NCBI GenBank assembly: GCA_029216955.1
Contig: JANAVB010015600.1
Coordinates: 30,556,374 to 30,620,373 of the forward strand
From: Iris pallida
Taxonomy: Eukaryota; Streptophyta; Magnoliopsida; Asparagales; Iridaceae
Length of the DNA stretch: 64,000 bases
Direction of reading: 5' to 3'
Within the stretch, counting starts at the first letter, position 1. Every line of letters begins with the position of its first letter. This document shows, piece by piece, positions 1 to 11,566 of the stretch. The translations under genes and the position numbers were made by a program. The notes under the pieces are model-generated. The model was not told the origin of the DNA. It worked only from the letters and a program-made list of their open reading frames with translations, and ran no database searches.

Positions 1-545
1 GCAGCAAGCTTAGCAAACCAACAACGTGGTGCCTGTTTTAATCCATATAGAGACTTACGCAGGCGACACACTTTGTTGGGTTCACTATGCAAAAAACCTG
101 GCGGGAACTTCATATACACTTCTTCTGTCAGATCTCCATGAAGAAAAGCATTGTGCACATCCATCTGGTACAAAGTCCAGCCTTGAACAGCTGCAACAGC
201 CAAGAACGCCCTAACTGTAGGCATCTTAGCTACCGGGGTAAATGTCTCTGAATAGTCGATCCCCTCAACCTGATGATTACCGAACACAACCAGCCGTGCC
301 TTTAAGCGTTCAACACTGTCGTCGAAGTTGTACTTTATTTTGTACACCCATCTACTTCCCAATGCTTTCTTCCCAGGAGGCAAATCGACAAGACTCCATG
401 TCCCATTATCTTCCAGAGCCTGTATTTCAGTTTGTATAGCCGCACGCCAGCCTGAATCTCGCGAGGCCTGGCGATATGAAGTAGGCTCAACGCCTGCAGT
501 GATAGCTGCAAGAAAATCTTTGTGTCCAGCAGTAAATATGTCATA
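1..545 (-). pseudogene. Copia-1 pol, reverse transcriptase N-terminal half (runs off window)
   Basis: The minus strand is open from about base 545 to base 1. It reads the linker and first half of a copia reverse transcriptase, with recognisable motifs [49 protein letters not shown] and [11 protein letters not shown]. The YVDD catalytic box and RNase H would lie left of base 1. In an intact element this enzyme copies the element RNA into cDNA inside cytoplasmic particles. It belongs to the same polyprotein as the 882-2540 segment, but the frame between them is shifted downstream of the integrase C-terminus, so the polyprotein is not continuous. No start codon is expected for an internal domain. 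Confidence 0.85.
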
Positions 546-881
546 ACATAGAAATTGTGTTAGAGGATACGAAGTACCTGAGGAAGTGACGGGAACAGAT
601 GAACTGTGGTGAAGGGGGGACTTTTACTTCGAACAACATTCGTCACAAAATCCTGTAATCGCACTGGCTGTGATTTCTTTCTCATTCCTCTTCCCAACAC
701 TACCTCATCGGTCCCCTCGGGCAACACTGTATCCCCTGTATCATCAGTAGTATCCGCATCACCTCCAGCAGACTCTCATGTCAATACTTCTGCAGCTACC
801 TGTGCATCCTCGCCACTCGGTGCCGAGCCGCCAGCAACCACTCCGGCCTCAGCAACCGTAGCCGGCATCATCCTAAAGCCT

Positions 882-2540
882 CTAAATCGTCTCCCGGCAC
901 CTCAATAGATGTATGACGTGTCGCAGAAGACATCTCGCTAGCAGAGCCAAACCCAGGAAATTCTTTTTCATAAAAAGTAACATCACGGGACACAAAAAAT
1001 TCACCAGTCTCCAAATCATACAGTTTTCATCCCTTTTATCAAGTGGATACCCAACAAAGATACATTTTCTACTCCTGCTAGCAAATTTATCATGTCGAGA
1101 TTTCAAATCATACGCATAGCACAGACAACCAAAAATACGTAGATGATCAGACGAAGGAGCCGAACCATATAAAACTTCATAAGGTGACTTAAAATGCAAG
1201 ATACTAGAAGGTGTTCTATTGATCAAATAACATTCACCCAGAACACATTCCCCCCAAAAATCCACAGAAATAGAACCCTGAAATCTCAATGCCCTGGCTA
1301 CATTTAAAATATGTCGATGTTTTCGTTCCACCTTTCCATTCTGTTGAGGTGTCCCAACACAGGATGTTTGGAACAATATACCTTGAGATAAAAAATAATC
1401 TCGTAAATAATTAAATTCTGTGCCATTGTCACTCCGCACATGACAGATATCAGCCCCAAACTGACGCTTCACCATAGCAATGAATTTAAGAAACATTGAA
1501 TAAACATCACACTTATCCTTCAATAAAATAATCCAAACAGCTCTAGAAAAATCATCCACCAAAGTCAAAAAATATCGTGCCCCATTAGAAGACGGAACAC
1601 GGTATGGTCCCCACAAATCATAGTGTATAAGTTTAAAGCATCTCAAAGCACGACTACTACTATCAGGAAAGGCATCACGAGTCTGTTTAGCTTGATGACA
1701 AATATCACAAGCCTTATGAGAAAACACACTACTACCAGAGAGAAAAGGTAAAGTCTGCATTACTTTATCTGAAGGATGCCCCAGTCTACTATGCCAAACC
1801 TCGGAATCACTCTCTTTGCATGCCAGGATCACCGAAGCCAAAGAAGCTGGAACCTCCCCCAAGAAGTAAAGTCCACCCCTTTGTTCACCTGCTCCAATCA
1901 CCATCCTCGTACTTCGGTCTTGAACAAAATACAAATCAGGAGTAAATAACATATCATAATTTCTGGCACCAATCAATTGTGAGACAGAGATCAAATTGCA
2001 AGTCAATGTCGGAACATAAAGAACATCCGTCAACACCAATGAAGCAGTCAAAAATACTTTGCCTCTCAGAACAGCCTCAATAGTGCTCCCATCAGGCAAA
2101 GTCATAGGACAGACAGGGCCCTCAAAGCAATCAACTAAACAGTCACGAGAATCTGTCGCATGAAGAGTAGCCCCAGTATCGAATATCCAAGCGACAGAAG
2201 AATTCTTACCCATCAGACGATCAGCGTTTGAAGAACCAGGGTTGGAAGGATTGTCGTTACCTAGCAAGCTCATCAGTTTCTGCCATTGTTCACCTGAGAG
2301 TGGTGAAGGATACCCTCCATGCATCATATTTGCCGAACTCCCAGCAAGACCAGCAGGGACACCATAACCAGCAGCGACGACATGATGAACACCCCTGCGC
2401 CACCAGTACCGCGTCCCCATCACGTCTCTGCTGTGTTGCCGGGCCTCTGCCACCTCCAGCACCACGTCCGCCATCACGTCGAGGACGAGTCTCCCACCAC
2501 TCTGGATAGCCAATCTTGGCAAAGTAAGTTGCAACATCAT
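882..2540 (-). pseudogene. Copia-1 pol segment: protease, GAG-pre-integrase and integrase
   Basis: A 552-codon open frame. Residues 119-125 read WIFDTGA, the aspartic protease active site (D121). The HHCC integrase zinc finger is visible as H250, H255, C278 and C281. The integrase core follows with D308 (YDLWGP), D371 (SDNGTEF) and E405 (NGKVERKHR), the expected D,D,E triad. Residues 429-490 carry the usual copia segment ending in KCIFVGYP. The last part, after VGYPLDKR, is out of the expected frame, so a frameshift separates it from the reverse transcriptase. The first ~110 codons precede the protease and are partly out of frame with the gag zinc knuckle at 2570-2600. Family assignment is certain; activity is not expected. 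Confidence 0.9.
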
Positions 2541-3398
2541 GACCTGTTTTCTTGCAATGAGTACAGGTCATACCTGATTTGTCCCTGGAATCTGAGGTTC
2601 TACTATTAGAAGTAGTAGAAAGACGAGGTGAAGTCTTAATAGTCAGCGCCAACACCTCCTCAGCAGCGGATTAGATCTGAGATTTTTGCATATCCTCCTC
2701 CTCACGGACTGCCTGGTATGCTCGATCTAAACTTGGCTGAGGATCCTGAGCCAGAAGATTAGATCGGGTATGACCATACAACTCAGCATTCAACCCATAC
2801 ATAAAGTCCTGAAAGTGGTCTTCATCCCTCATAGCCTGTAGCTTTGCAGCAAGTTCACCACAGGTACAAGAATGCAATGGAAAATAAGCAGCTTGTTCAT
2901 CCCACAAAGACTGCAAATTTCCAAAGTAGGTTTCCACAGACATCGAAGCCGTCTGTTTATACTCGGCCAAAGCCACCTCAATTTGTTGCTTCTGAGTGCC
3001 ATTGCTAACAACAAATCTTTTCTCCAACAAGTTTCTCAATGGATAAACCTCCTCAAAGTACGACAAAGATTTCTTCAGAGATGGATCAATGATATTAAGA
3101 ACCCATTGAACCAACAGCGCTTGCACACATCTCCAATCAAGCAATTTACTAGCATCATTAATAGGTTTGATTTCAGTACCGTCCAGAAAAGCGATCTTTC
3201 ACCGAGAGATCAGGGAGAGACGTATCGACCGAGACCACTAACATAGTTTGGTCCACGAAAAACAATAGGAGTAATGATATTTCCTGGTTGATCAGCAGAA
3301 CTCAGAAAATATGGATCCTTCGGATTAGGATAATTTGGGTTGTGTGCACCACCACCGCCAGTCGCGATGGAGTAGCTGGACGCAGCATCATCTGTCAT
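2290..3398 (-). pseudogene. Copia-1 gag, frameshifted
   Basis: Gag of a Ty1/copia element in several frames. The ATG at 3398 opens a reading that contains ITPIVFRGPNY, a typical copia gag N-terminus, and stops near 3210. A shifted frame continues from about 3230 to 2671 through DWRCVQALLVQWVL and ETYFGNLQSLWDEQAAYF, the UBN2/retrotran_gag type capsid region. A further frame (2655-2290) contains the knuckle CTHCKKTGHDVATYF, in which the fourth ligand is Tyr instead of Cys. Gag would form the particle that packages element RNA. The frameshifts and the lost ligand indicate decay. Confidence 0.85.
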
Positions 3399-3399
3399 C

Positions 3400-4019
3400 G
3401 CGGATGTCGGGTGTACAAAATTTTGTACAAGTCTGACGAATCGGCCGCTGATGGACGGGGTCGACAGCGAATCGGCCGCGGTCAGGGGCGTCGGATCTGG
3501 CGCGTAGAGGTCGGCGGATCTCGGGTGTACAAAATTTTGTACAACTCCGATGAATCGGCCACTGAATCGACGAATCCGGTGAATCGGTACGGATCGGACG
3601 GATCGGACGGCTCAGGCTGGACGACTCAGTCGGAGCCGGGAAGCTGCGAGCAGATCGGCGCGGTCAGGCGCGGGAGAGCGGACGTCGCGGTCGGCGCGGT
3701 CGACGTCAGGCGCGGTCAGCGCGGTCGGCGAGAGAGCGGACGTCGCGGTCGGTCAGGCACGGTCAGCGCGGTCAGCGAGAGAGGGGACGTCGCGGTTGGC
3801 ACGGTCGACGAGAGAGCGGACGTTGCGGGTGGCGCGGTCAGGCGTTAGGCGCGGTCGGGTGTCAGGCGTCAGGCGCGGACGGGCTGGCGCGATCGGGCGT
3901 CAGGCACGGGACGTCGCGGTCGGCGCGGTCGGGCGTCAGGCGCTGTCGGCGCGGGAGCGGGCGTCGGCTGCGGTATCGACCACAACGAGGATGGGGAATA
4001 TGACGGATAGGGTTTTTCT
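3400..4019 (-). other. Copia-1 GC-rich 5' leader with internal repeats
   Basis: Between the PBS and gag lies a very GC-rich stretch dominated by reiterations of CGGTCGGCGCGGTC, CGTCAGGCG and GAGAGCGGACGTCG. Two copies of a perfect 18-base palindrome, TGTACAAAATTTTGTACA, sit at 3412-3429 and 3526-3543, each followed by related sequence. Long frames on the plus strand here follow the repeats and look like shadows. Confidence 0.7.
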
Positions 4020-4035
4020 GGAGGCTCTGATACCA
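4020..4035 (-). promoter_or_regulatory. Copia-1 primer-binding site (initiator-Met tRNA type)
   Basis: Directly next to the LTR the minus strand reads TGGTATCAGAGCCTCC. TGGTATCAGAGC is the common plant PBS complementary to the 3' end of initiator methionine tRNA. Confidence 0.9.
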
Positions 4036-4152
4036 TGTAGAAAATAATAATGCCTTGTTCTGATTGATGGAGGCTGGTTACAATATATATAGTGTCTATA
4101 TGATTGGGCTAATGGGCCAGATTTACATTAATTACAAATATAATCTCTAACA
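4036..4152 (-). repeat. Copia-1 5' LTR (117 bp)
   Basis: On the plus strand it runs from TGTAGAAAATAATAATG to AATCTCTAACA, so on the element strand it starts TGTTAGAG and ends TTCTACA. The inner edge is fixed by the adjacent PBS; the outer edge is set by the TG...CA ends. The LTR is unusually short. Confidence 0.85.
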
Positions 4153-4661
4153 CCTCACTCTTGGATATCTAATGCCTGAACGCCACATAGAAAATTACAT
4201 TTATTATCGTTATCTTTTTTCTTTGATGTTCATTTCTATTTTGTTATGAGCAAAACAAAAATAATAATAATTATAGAGATAAATAAAATAAACATCATTA
4301 TTTTAGATATTAAAATTTTTTTTTGCGAGGATGAAACCAAAAGAAAAGATCTTATAACAAAATAGCTTAATTTTTTTAATAATTATAGAGATAATTTTTT
4401 ATACTTAAAGTAAAAAAAAAATAGATAAACACAATTACTTAGATAATTTAAAAATTTTAATTTGTGGGGATGAGATGGAAAGATAATGATCCGATCTTGT
4501 AACAGAAAAACTTAAAATATTAGTTTAGAAGGTAGTATCTTATAACAAATTTTTTATAAATATTTTAAATAATTATAGAGATAAAAAATGCAGGAGAAGA
4601 TAAACAATATTTTTAGAAAGTAAAGAAGAAATAAATAGGCAAACAATACTCGAAAAATATT
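4153..4661. other. AT-rich spacer without a gene
   Basis: Strongly AT-rich sequence with several degenerate copies of AATAATTATAGAGATA (near 4266, 4378 and 4568). No coding frame or recognised element is seen. It separates Copia-1 from Copia-2 and borders the left end of the MITE that Copia-2 entered. Confidence 0.6.
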
Positions 4662-4666
4662 GTTTT

Positions 4667-4856
4667 TGTTATAAACTAGAGAGAGAGAGCAACAAGAGAA
4701 AATGGAGAAGAAAGTTGTGTGTCATTTCATTCATCCAATATGGCCTTTATATAGGTTTACAATGGATTGCCAAAGGTCATGAGTTTATGAAATCAAAGGA
4801 CATGAGTTACATAGTTATGGATGACTAAGAGTCATGGGACATCCATATTTACAACA
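4667..4856 (-). repeat. Copia-2 3' LTR (190 bp)
   Basis: Starts TGTTATAAACTAGAG and ends TTTACAACA in plus-strand view. It is flanked outside by the GTTTT target duplication and inside by a purine-rich tract (minus strand CCAAAGGGGAG, 4857-4867) that serves as the polypurine primer site. Confidence 0.92.
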
Positions 4857-4918
4857 CTCCCCTTTGGATGTCCAATGTAATATGGGATATGTCTCGTTAA
4901 AACCTTGCCAAGAAAAAC

Positions 4919-5524
4919 TCAATAGGATAAAAACTTGGACGAAGAAAAAATAGTACATATTACACAAAATGTGTAAGCGTGATAAACTGCCTCGTTAAAC
5001 CTTGCCAAGAAAAACCCAATGGGATAAAAACTTGGTCGAAGGATAAAGAGTACAGTTTGAGAATTAGTGATCACGCTCCCCCCTGATGCTGGCAAGAGAT
5101 CCTTTAGCTGACGCATCCCAATATTCTGAATCATCTTTCTGAATGTTGTGGTTGGTAATGCTTTAGTGAATAAATCTGAAAAATTCTTGCTTGATTGTAT
5201 CTGCCGAACGTCAATGTCACCATTCTTCTGTAGCTCATGAGTGTAGAAAAATTTAGGTGATATATGCTTCTTTCTGTCGCCTTTGATGTAGCCATTCCTG
5301 ATTTGTGCAATACAAGCAACATTGTCTTCATACAATATTGTCCCAGTATTCTTTGTTGAAGATAACCCACATGATTCTCGGATATGCTGAGTCATCGTTC
5401 TTAACCATATGCACTCTCGACTTACTTCATGCAAGGCCAGAATTTCTGAGTGATTAGAAGAAGTTGTTGCTAATGTTTGTTTCAATGAGCGCCATAATAT
5501 TGCAGCACCACCACAAGTAAACAC
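4919..5524 (-). pseudogene. Copia-2 pol: RNase H region
   Basis: The minus-strand frame carries the copia RNase H C-terminal half: SSNHSEILALHEVSREC, YEDNVACIAQ, KHISPKFFYTHELQ and SSKNFSDLFTKALP. This enzyme removes the RNA strand during reverse transcription. It is cut from the RT segment by a frame break around 5525-5590, so the polyprotein is not continuous. The tail past ~5080 is beyond the conserved domain and probably not part of the ancestral protein. Confidence 0.85.
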
Positions 5525-5589
5525 ATATCCACTATGAGATCTTCATTTATGTGGGTCAGATAGATAACCAGCATCAGCATAACCACAAC

Positions 5590-6435
5590 TTATGATTCTA
5601 AAATTTTTGAGTAAAATAAGCCCATATCGATTGTTCCACGAAGATAACGTAATATATATTTAACACCATTCCAATATCGTTTTGTTGGTGCTGAGCTATA
5701 TCTTGCCAGTAAGTTTACTGAGAATGCTATATCAGGTCTTGTACAATTTGTAAGATACATCAAAGCTCCAATAGCACTAGGATATGGTACTTTCGGACCT
5801 AATAATTCTTCATTATCCTCTCGAGGACGGAATGAATCTTTCTTTACATCTAAAGATCTAACAATCATGGGGCTACTCAGTGGATGAGATTTATCCATAT
5901 AAAATCTTTTCAAGATTTTTTCTACAGAGGTAGATTGATGGATAAAAATTCCATTTGATAAATGCTCGATCTGCAGGCCGAGACAAAATTTTGTCTTTCC
6001 GAGATTTTTCATCTCAAATTCTTTCATTAGATACTTAGCAGTTTCTGTGATCTCTTCGAAAGTTTCGACAAGATTTAAGTCATCAACATAAACTGCAATA
6101 ATTGAGAATCCATTTTTAGATCTCTTGATGAAGACACATGGGCAAATTAGATTGTTTATATATCCTTCTCTAACAAGGTACTCGCTAAGGCGATTATACC
6201 ACATTCTTCCAGATTGTTTTAATCCGTATAGGGATCGTTGTAATTTGATTGAGTATAACCCATGAGATCTTTGGTTATTTGCTTCAGGCAATTTGAATCC
6301 TTCTGGGATCTTCACATAAATGTCATTATCCAATGATCCATACAAATATGCGGTAACAACATCCATAAGCCGCATATCAAGTTTTTCTGTGACTGCTAAG
6401 CTGATCAAATATCGTAATGTGATTGCATCGATCAC
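5590..6435 (-). pseudogene. Copia-2 pol: reverse transcriptase
   Basis: A 281-codon frame holding most of a copia reverse transcriptase: MDVVTAYLYGSLDNDIYV, KLQRSLYGLKQSGRMWYNRL, the catalytic box YVDDLNLV, and the later LGLQIEHLSNGIFIHQS, YPSAIGALMYLTNCTRPDI and LRYLRGTI. The N-terminal palm portion (6436-7011) is in other frames with breaks. The open length shows moderate rather than ancient decay. Confidence 0.88.
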
Positions 6436-7011
6436 AGGAAATATGTTTCATCATAATCGACTCCAGGTCTCCTGTGAAAAACCTTGTGCAACAAGTCGTG
6501 CCTTGTATCTCACAATTTTATTTTTCTCCTTTCGTTTTCTTACAAATACCCATTTGTATCCAATAGGTTTTATACCTTCAGGGGTTTGGACTATTGGTCC
6601 AAATACTTTGTGATTTTCTAAGGATTTTAATTCAGCTTGTATCGCATCTTTCCATTTTGGCCAATCATTTCTATGTCGACATTGTTCAATAGATTTTGGT
6701 TCAGGATCCTCATTTACAATATCAAGTGCAACATTATAAGCAAAGATATTGTCTATAGTAATTTTTTTTTCTATCCCAGCTTTTTCTTGTACTCATATAA
6801 TTCAAAGAGATCTATTCTGAAATATGTTCATTATCATGTGCCTCTTCAGGAGTTACTTTAGACTGACCAGTCAAATTTTTTATAGTGTTTTCATATTTCG
6901 AAACTATTTCTCTTCGGGAGTAATAACTTGTACCTTTTTCTTTCGAGGGTTCTTATCTTTAGCGCCAACAGGGCGTCCACATTTCATGCATGGTTTTAAT
7001 GTGCCATCATG
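6436..7011 (-). pseudogene. Copia-2 pol: linker between integrase and RT, broken
   Basis: Minus-strand sequence between the integrase C-terminus and the RT core. It should encode the variable linker and first RT motifs, but the open frames here are short and shifted. I see copia-like similarity only in patches, so this is annotated from position in the element. Confidence 0.6.
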
Positions 7012-8342
7012 TTATCCTTCAGGGATATCAATCCGTGCGGGTACGTTTATAGCCGGTACATGAATTTTTGTCACTTTCTTAATATCAGTGAATGCATCTG
7101 GCAATTGATTTACAATGTTTTGCAAATGGATAATCTTTTTCACTTCTTGCTCACATCTACTTGTGCATGGATCAATAAAAGATGATACATTCCATGTAAT
7201 TTTACGTCGTTCTACAGGAAGTGACGTTTTATCACCCCCTAACGGCGGGAAAACTGACTCATCAAAATGGCAATCAGCAAACCTTGCCTTAAATAAATCG
7301 TCCGTCAGGAGCTCAATGTATTTTATTATAGATGGTGAGTCAAAACCAACGTAAATTTCAAGATGCCTTTGTGGGCCCATCTTTGTTCTTTTAGGTGGAG
7401 AAATGGGGACATAAACTGCACAACAAAAAATTTTAAGTGAGAGATATCAGGCCGCTGGCCAGAAACAATTTCCAATGGTGAATGATGATTAAATGAACTT
7501 GGTCGAATACGGACCAATGCAGCTGCATGTAGTATTGCATGTCCCCAAACAGAAGTGGATAAACTTGACCTTAAAAGTAAAGGTCTAGCAATCAATTGTA
7601 ATCTTTTAATAAAAGACTCTGCAAGTCTATTTTGAGTATGGACATGTGCAACTGAATGTTCAATGTTAATCCCAATTGACATGCAATAGTCATTAAATGC
7701 TTGAGATGTATATTCACCGGCATTATCGAGACGAATTGTCTTAATAGAATAATCAGGGAATTGAGACCTTAACATTATAATCTTAGCAAGAAGTTTGGCA
7801 AAAGCAACCATTCTTGTTGACAATAAACATACATGTGACCATCTAGATGATGCATCTATCAAGACCATAAAGTAACGAAATGGACCACAAGGTGGGTCAA
7901 TAGGTCCACAAATATCTTCTTGTATTCTTTGTAAGAACATAGGTGACTCAAGATTAACTTTCATCGAAGATGGTCTTATAATTAATTTTCCTTGTGAGCA
8001 TGTAACACACACACAATCACGAGTTATAAGAATCTTCTGGTTCTTTAAAGGATGTCCTCGTGAGTTTCTAACTATTCGATGCATCATACTAGATCCAGGG
8101 TGGCCAAGCCGACCATGCCAAAGCATAAAAAGTTTTGGATCATTGAACTTCTTGTTCATCGCAGTGTTAGATTCTATGGCACTTATTTTTGCATAATACA
8201 ATCTTGATGAGAAAACTGAGAGTTTTTCTTTCACATGCTTCTGACATGAATCATTGGATGTAATGCATAGATATTCCATATTCCCCTCATTCATAGTCTC
8301 GATATGGAAACCATTGAGACGCATGTCTTTAAAACTTAGCAA
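7012..8342 (-). pseudogene. Copia-2 pol: GAG-pre-integrase and integrase
   Basis: Two overlapping frames (8342-7326 and 7380-7012) joined by a frameshift near 7350. In the first, the HHCC finger is H76, H81, C112 and C115. The catalytic triad is D143 (EDICGPIDPP), D206 (IRLDNAGEY) and E242 (NRLAESFIKR). The second frame continues the C-terminal region (PQRHLEIYVGFDSPSIIKYI). Integrase inserts the cDNA copy into chromosomes. The protein is closely similar to the Copia-3 copy at 62777 onward. Confidence 0.9.
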
Positions 8343-8532
8343 ATTTTTTTTTGACTTGCTTGAATATAAAGCATCTTTTATAAAAATATTTGTTCCACTC
8401 GGTAATATAATATTTGCTCTTCCAGAGCCCTCAATTAATTTTATGTACCAGAAATTGTACTAATATTTGCTTTTGCCAAATTTAAGTTCGAAAAGTATTT
8501 TCGATCTCGAAGAATAGTGTGCGTTGATCCAC
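8343..8532 (-). pseudogene. Copia-2 protease, 3' part (split by solo LTR)
   Basis: By comparison with the intact-order copy in Copia-3 (62480-62720), this minus-strand stretch encodes the protease portion after VDSGSTHTILRD. The matching start of the protease lies across the solo LTR at 11567-11640. The insertion thus falls within the catalytic DSG segment and destroys the enzyme. Confidence 0.8.
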
Positions 8533-11500
8533 TGTCACGCCCCAGAACCAGAATACTGGAGAGCGGGGGAATGACTCAGCCAGCTACGTATTACGGGTAG
8601 AAATATCGTATAATACGATCAATGCTGTCTAACCAGACGAGGGGGTGCATACTACATAAAGGTCTTACTATGGTCATTTTACATCTATTGTCTCAATCAT
8701 TCAAGCAAGGAAACAAAAATAGAGAACATGTAAGATAAAGCAGTAAGGCGTCCCAAACGCTCAGTCAAAATGTTCTTGAGATCTGGCTTTACAAAATATA
8801 GCCAGATGATATAGCAAGTATACACAATTGTTATCAGCTGCAGTCTGACTTAATTACAATCATGTAAAAGTAAGTACAAGACAATCCGACTAACATGTCG
8901 GTGCCAAACGGCTAAGTAATAGGGTAATTAACAAAACGAGCGGTGAAGTAAGGAACCCACTCGAATCCTCCTGCAATCATGCCTCTAGTATTGACCATCT
9001 TGGAGGTAGAAGTACGCTGGATCCTCGGGCACCGGCTCTAAGTCTGGCCATGCAAAACCAGAGAGGTTAGACCTCTAATAGCAAGTACCACAAGGAAGGA
9101 CGATATGAAGGACATAAACCAGTAAGTAAAAGAATATAATAATAGATCTCTGCTTGCTACTAGGATTCACATCACATCACGACACTTCGAACCAACCTCC
9201 CAACCAAACAAGGACAGAAGTTGGCCCGTCATGTCCTGACATTCTGATCATCCCAGTTAGGTAACAGAGTAGTACAGTACACAACCAAATCATCTTGAAC
9301 GGCCAATCAAATTCTACGGCTTGCTATGGTGAGTCCCAAGTTATCCTGGAATAATGTAATAAAGATTCCTCAGTTCTTACTATGTACGAGCAAGGCTAGT
9401 CTATCCAGTCAATCATGTGCGCCATGCATGAATTAGACGAGTCCTAGCAGGACGCCCGTCAATATACAATATACAATAATAATAAAAGCAGATACTGTTT
9501 TCTGCCCGTGTGACAGATTTACAGTATCTGTGGGAACTAGCCGGCCCGTCGGGTACTATTCGTCCCAAGGGGCTGCCATGTAAGAACTCGAGAATCCATT
9601 CTCTCCATGCAATCATTATTTTATTTAACTTAATAGTCCCTACGTTGAATGAAATCCCATGCCGTGGATCGTGGTCATTCAAATGAGTACTTTCGTACGG
9701 GGTACGATATGTACAACTCTACAACGATACCAGTGCGGTTAGGTTGCAGGTCTTACATAGCGTAATGCAACAATCAAATCTAACCACGGTAATCATGCCT
9801 TGACCATAAGGTACACATGCTTCTTTTGTAGAAAATAAATAAATAAATAATTAAATAAAGATTGAAGCCTGCATGTGCATGTATGTCAATATTCGGGATC
9901 AGCCAGTCGATTACAATAGTTCATAACATGAACGTGTCTCATTCATTCATTGTAATAAGACGACTAGCCAATCTCTTAGTTCCAACTAGGAACGCATGAT
10001 CAATTAGTCAAATAACCATCGTCATTAATGGTGACAAGGCATGAAAATCATTTAGCATTAAATAGGGTCGAGTCTATAACTCTCAAGGATCAAGTTCCAG
10101 TCTCACTGGATACCCATATACCAATCCAGACATTTGGCACTAATACACAAACATAGGTATTTAAAATATTAACATGCTAAGAATTTCGGGTTCATGTAAA
10201 AAGGCGTAAGGATATAATAGGGAATTATCATGCTACTATTAAATGAATAAAGTATGGAACAGAATAAAACACCCAAGCCAGGAAGTCACGCCAACAAGTC
10301 TTAAGCTAAGTCCAAAAGTCACGCAAGAAGTCTCTGCTAAGACCAACAAGTCACGCTAAGTCTAGCATGGAGGAGTGAGCGTATAACATAATACACGCTG
10401 GCAAGTGTGGGTGTGAAAAGTGAAGCGTGACAAGTGATTCACGCACGCACTCTCAACGTGAGGGTGAAAAAGTCACGCACGCCAAAAGTCACGCACAATG
10501 TGATCGTGAAAAGTCATGCACGCAAGCTCATGGACATGAGCGTGACTCAAAATACACGCATGTAAATGCGGGCGTGACTGAAAATACACGCACGCAAATG
10601 CGGGCGTGACTGAAAATACACGCACGCAAATGCGGGCGTGACTGAAAATACACGCACGCAAATGCGAGCGTGACTCAAAATACACGCATGCAAATGCGGG
10701 CGTGACTGAAAATACACGCACGCAAATGCGAGCGTGACTGAAAATACACGCACGCAAATGCGGGCGTGACTGAAAATACACGCACGCAAATGCGAGCGTG
10801 ACTCAAAATACACGCATGCAAATGCGGGCGTGACTGAAAATACACGCACGCAAATGCGAGCGTGACTGAAATACACGCAAACACGTATAGACGTGTGCGT
10901 GACTGGGCTGATGTTTACGCGAGCACGTAAGAACGTGTGCGTGAAACATCTCCCAAACTCCAAGTCCCATGGAGCCTTTGCTCCGGTGCCAAAATACACG
11001 CTAAGTTGGTGGACCAAGAACCCAAGAACAGCCAAAATACTATAACTTAGATCTAGAGAAAACCAGCCGTAGAAATCAAAAATGCTAAGAACTAATCTCT
11101 CTTGGAATCACGAGAAGAAGGCAAATGAACCATAAAAATGGGTGATTGAGAAGCAAGTTTGCACTTGCCTTCTCCTGCTGCTGGTAGGTGGTGGAGAGTA
11201 ATGAGAGGAAGAAGAAAAAGTAATTGTGAGAATGAAGTAATGAGGAGAGAGAAAGAGATGGAAGCTTTAAATAGGGGGAGTGGTGGTAGGTGGGTGTTGG
11301 GCCGGGTTTAAGGGGATCCAGCAAACCGAAACCCAATAACACTAAAGCAGCAAATAAAATACAGGTAATAAAATTGCAGAAATATATTGCAGAAATAAAA
11401 TTTGCAGGAAATTAATTAACATAAAAATTTAAGAGCAGATAATTAATTAACATGAAACTAAAGGAATTTAATTACAGAATAATACATGATAAATACTAAA

Positions 11501-11561
11501 TAAATACACAGGAGTTGTACACATATATAAAAAATACGCATTCCGGGAACGGGGAGTGACA
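8533..11561 (-). mobile_element. Solo LTR of gypsy family A
   Basis: Begins TGTCACGCCCCAGAACC and ends GGGGAGTGACA, the reverse complement of the LTR of element A. It is flanked by the 5-base duplication TCCAC (8528-8532 and 11562-11566). No internal region is present, so it arose by LTR-LTR recombination. At 3029 bp it is about 200 bp longer than the LTRs of element A, mostly because its 32-bp repeat array is longer. Confidence 0.93.
10552..10871 (-). repeat. 32-bp tandem repeat array in solo LTR (10 copies)
   Basis: Ten contiguous units of ATACACGCACGCAAATGCGG followed by GCGTGACTGAAA. Variants alternate CGGGCG/CGAGCG, CACGCA/CATGCA and GAAA/CAAA. Element A's LTRs carry about 4.6 units at 14553-14700 and 22588-22738. 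Confidence 0.92.
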
Positions 11562-11566
11562 TCCAC

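Larger units (their letters stand above)
1..4152 (-). mobile_element. Copia-1: Ty1/copia LTR retrotransposon, 3' part outside window
   Basis: On the minus strand the order is short LTR (4036-4152), Met-type primer-binding site, GC-rich leader, gag, zinc knuckle, protease, integrase and the N-terminal half of reverse transcriptase, which runs off base 1. Integrase lying before reverse transcriptase places it in Ty1/copia. The remaining RT, RNase H and 3' LTR lie outside the window, so the target duplication cannot be checked; the bases after the LTR are CCTCA. Several frameshifts in gag and a stop in the gag N-terminal region make this copy non-autonomous as it stands. Confidence 0.93.

Noticed and set aside
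3288..4047. 186- and 83-codon plus-strand frames rich in Arg/Gly/Val
   Set aside because: They lie antisense to the GC-rich, stop-poor leader repeats of Copia-1 and have no recognisable domain.
10552..10871. CRISPR-like regular array
   Set aside because: Units are contiguous 32-mers without unique spacers, inside a plant LTR.
10473..11035. Overlapping Cys/Phe-rich frames with a repeating SVTPAFACVYFQ pattern (also at 14481-14711 and 22431-22747)
   Set aside because: They are readings of the 32-bp LTR tandem repeat. As 32 is not a multiple of three, the same peptides cycle through all frames; no codon bias or start context.
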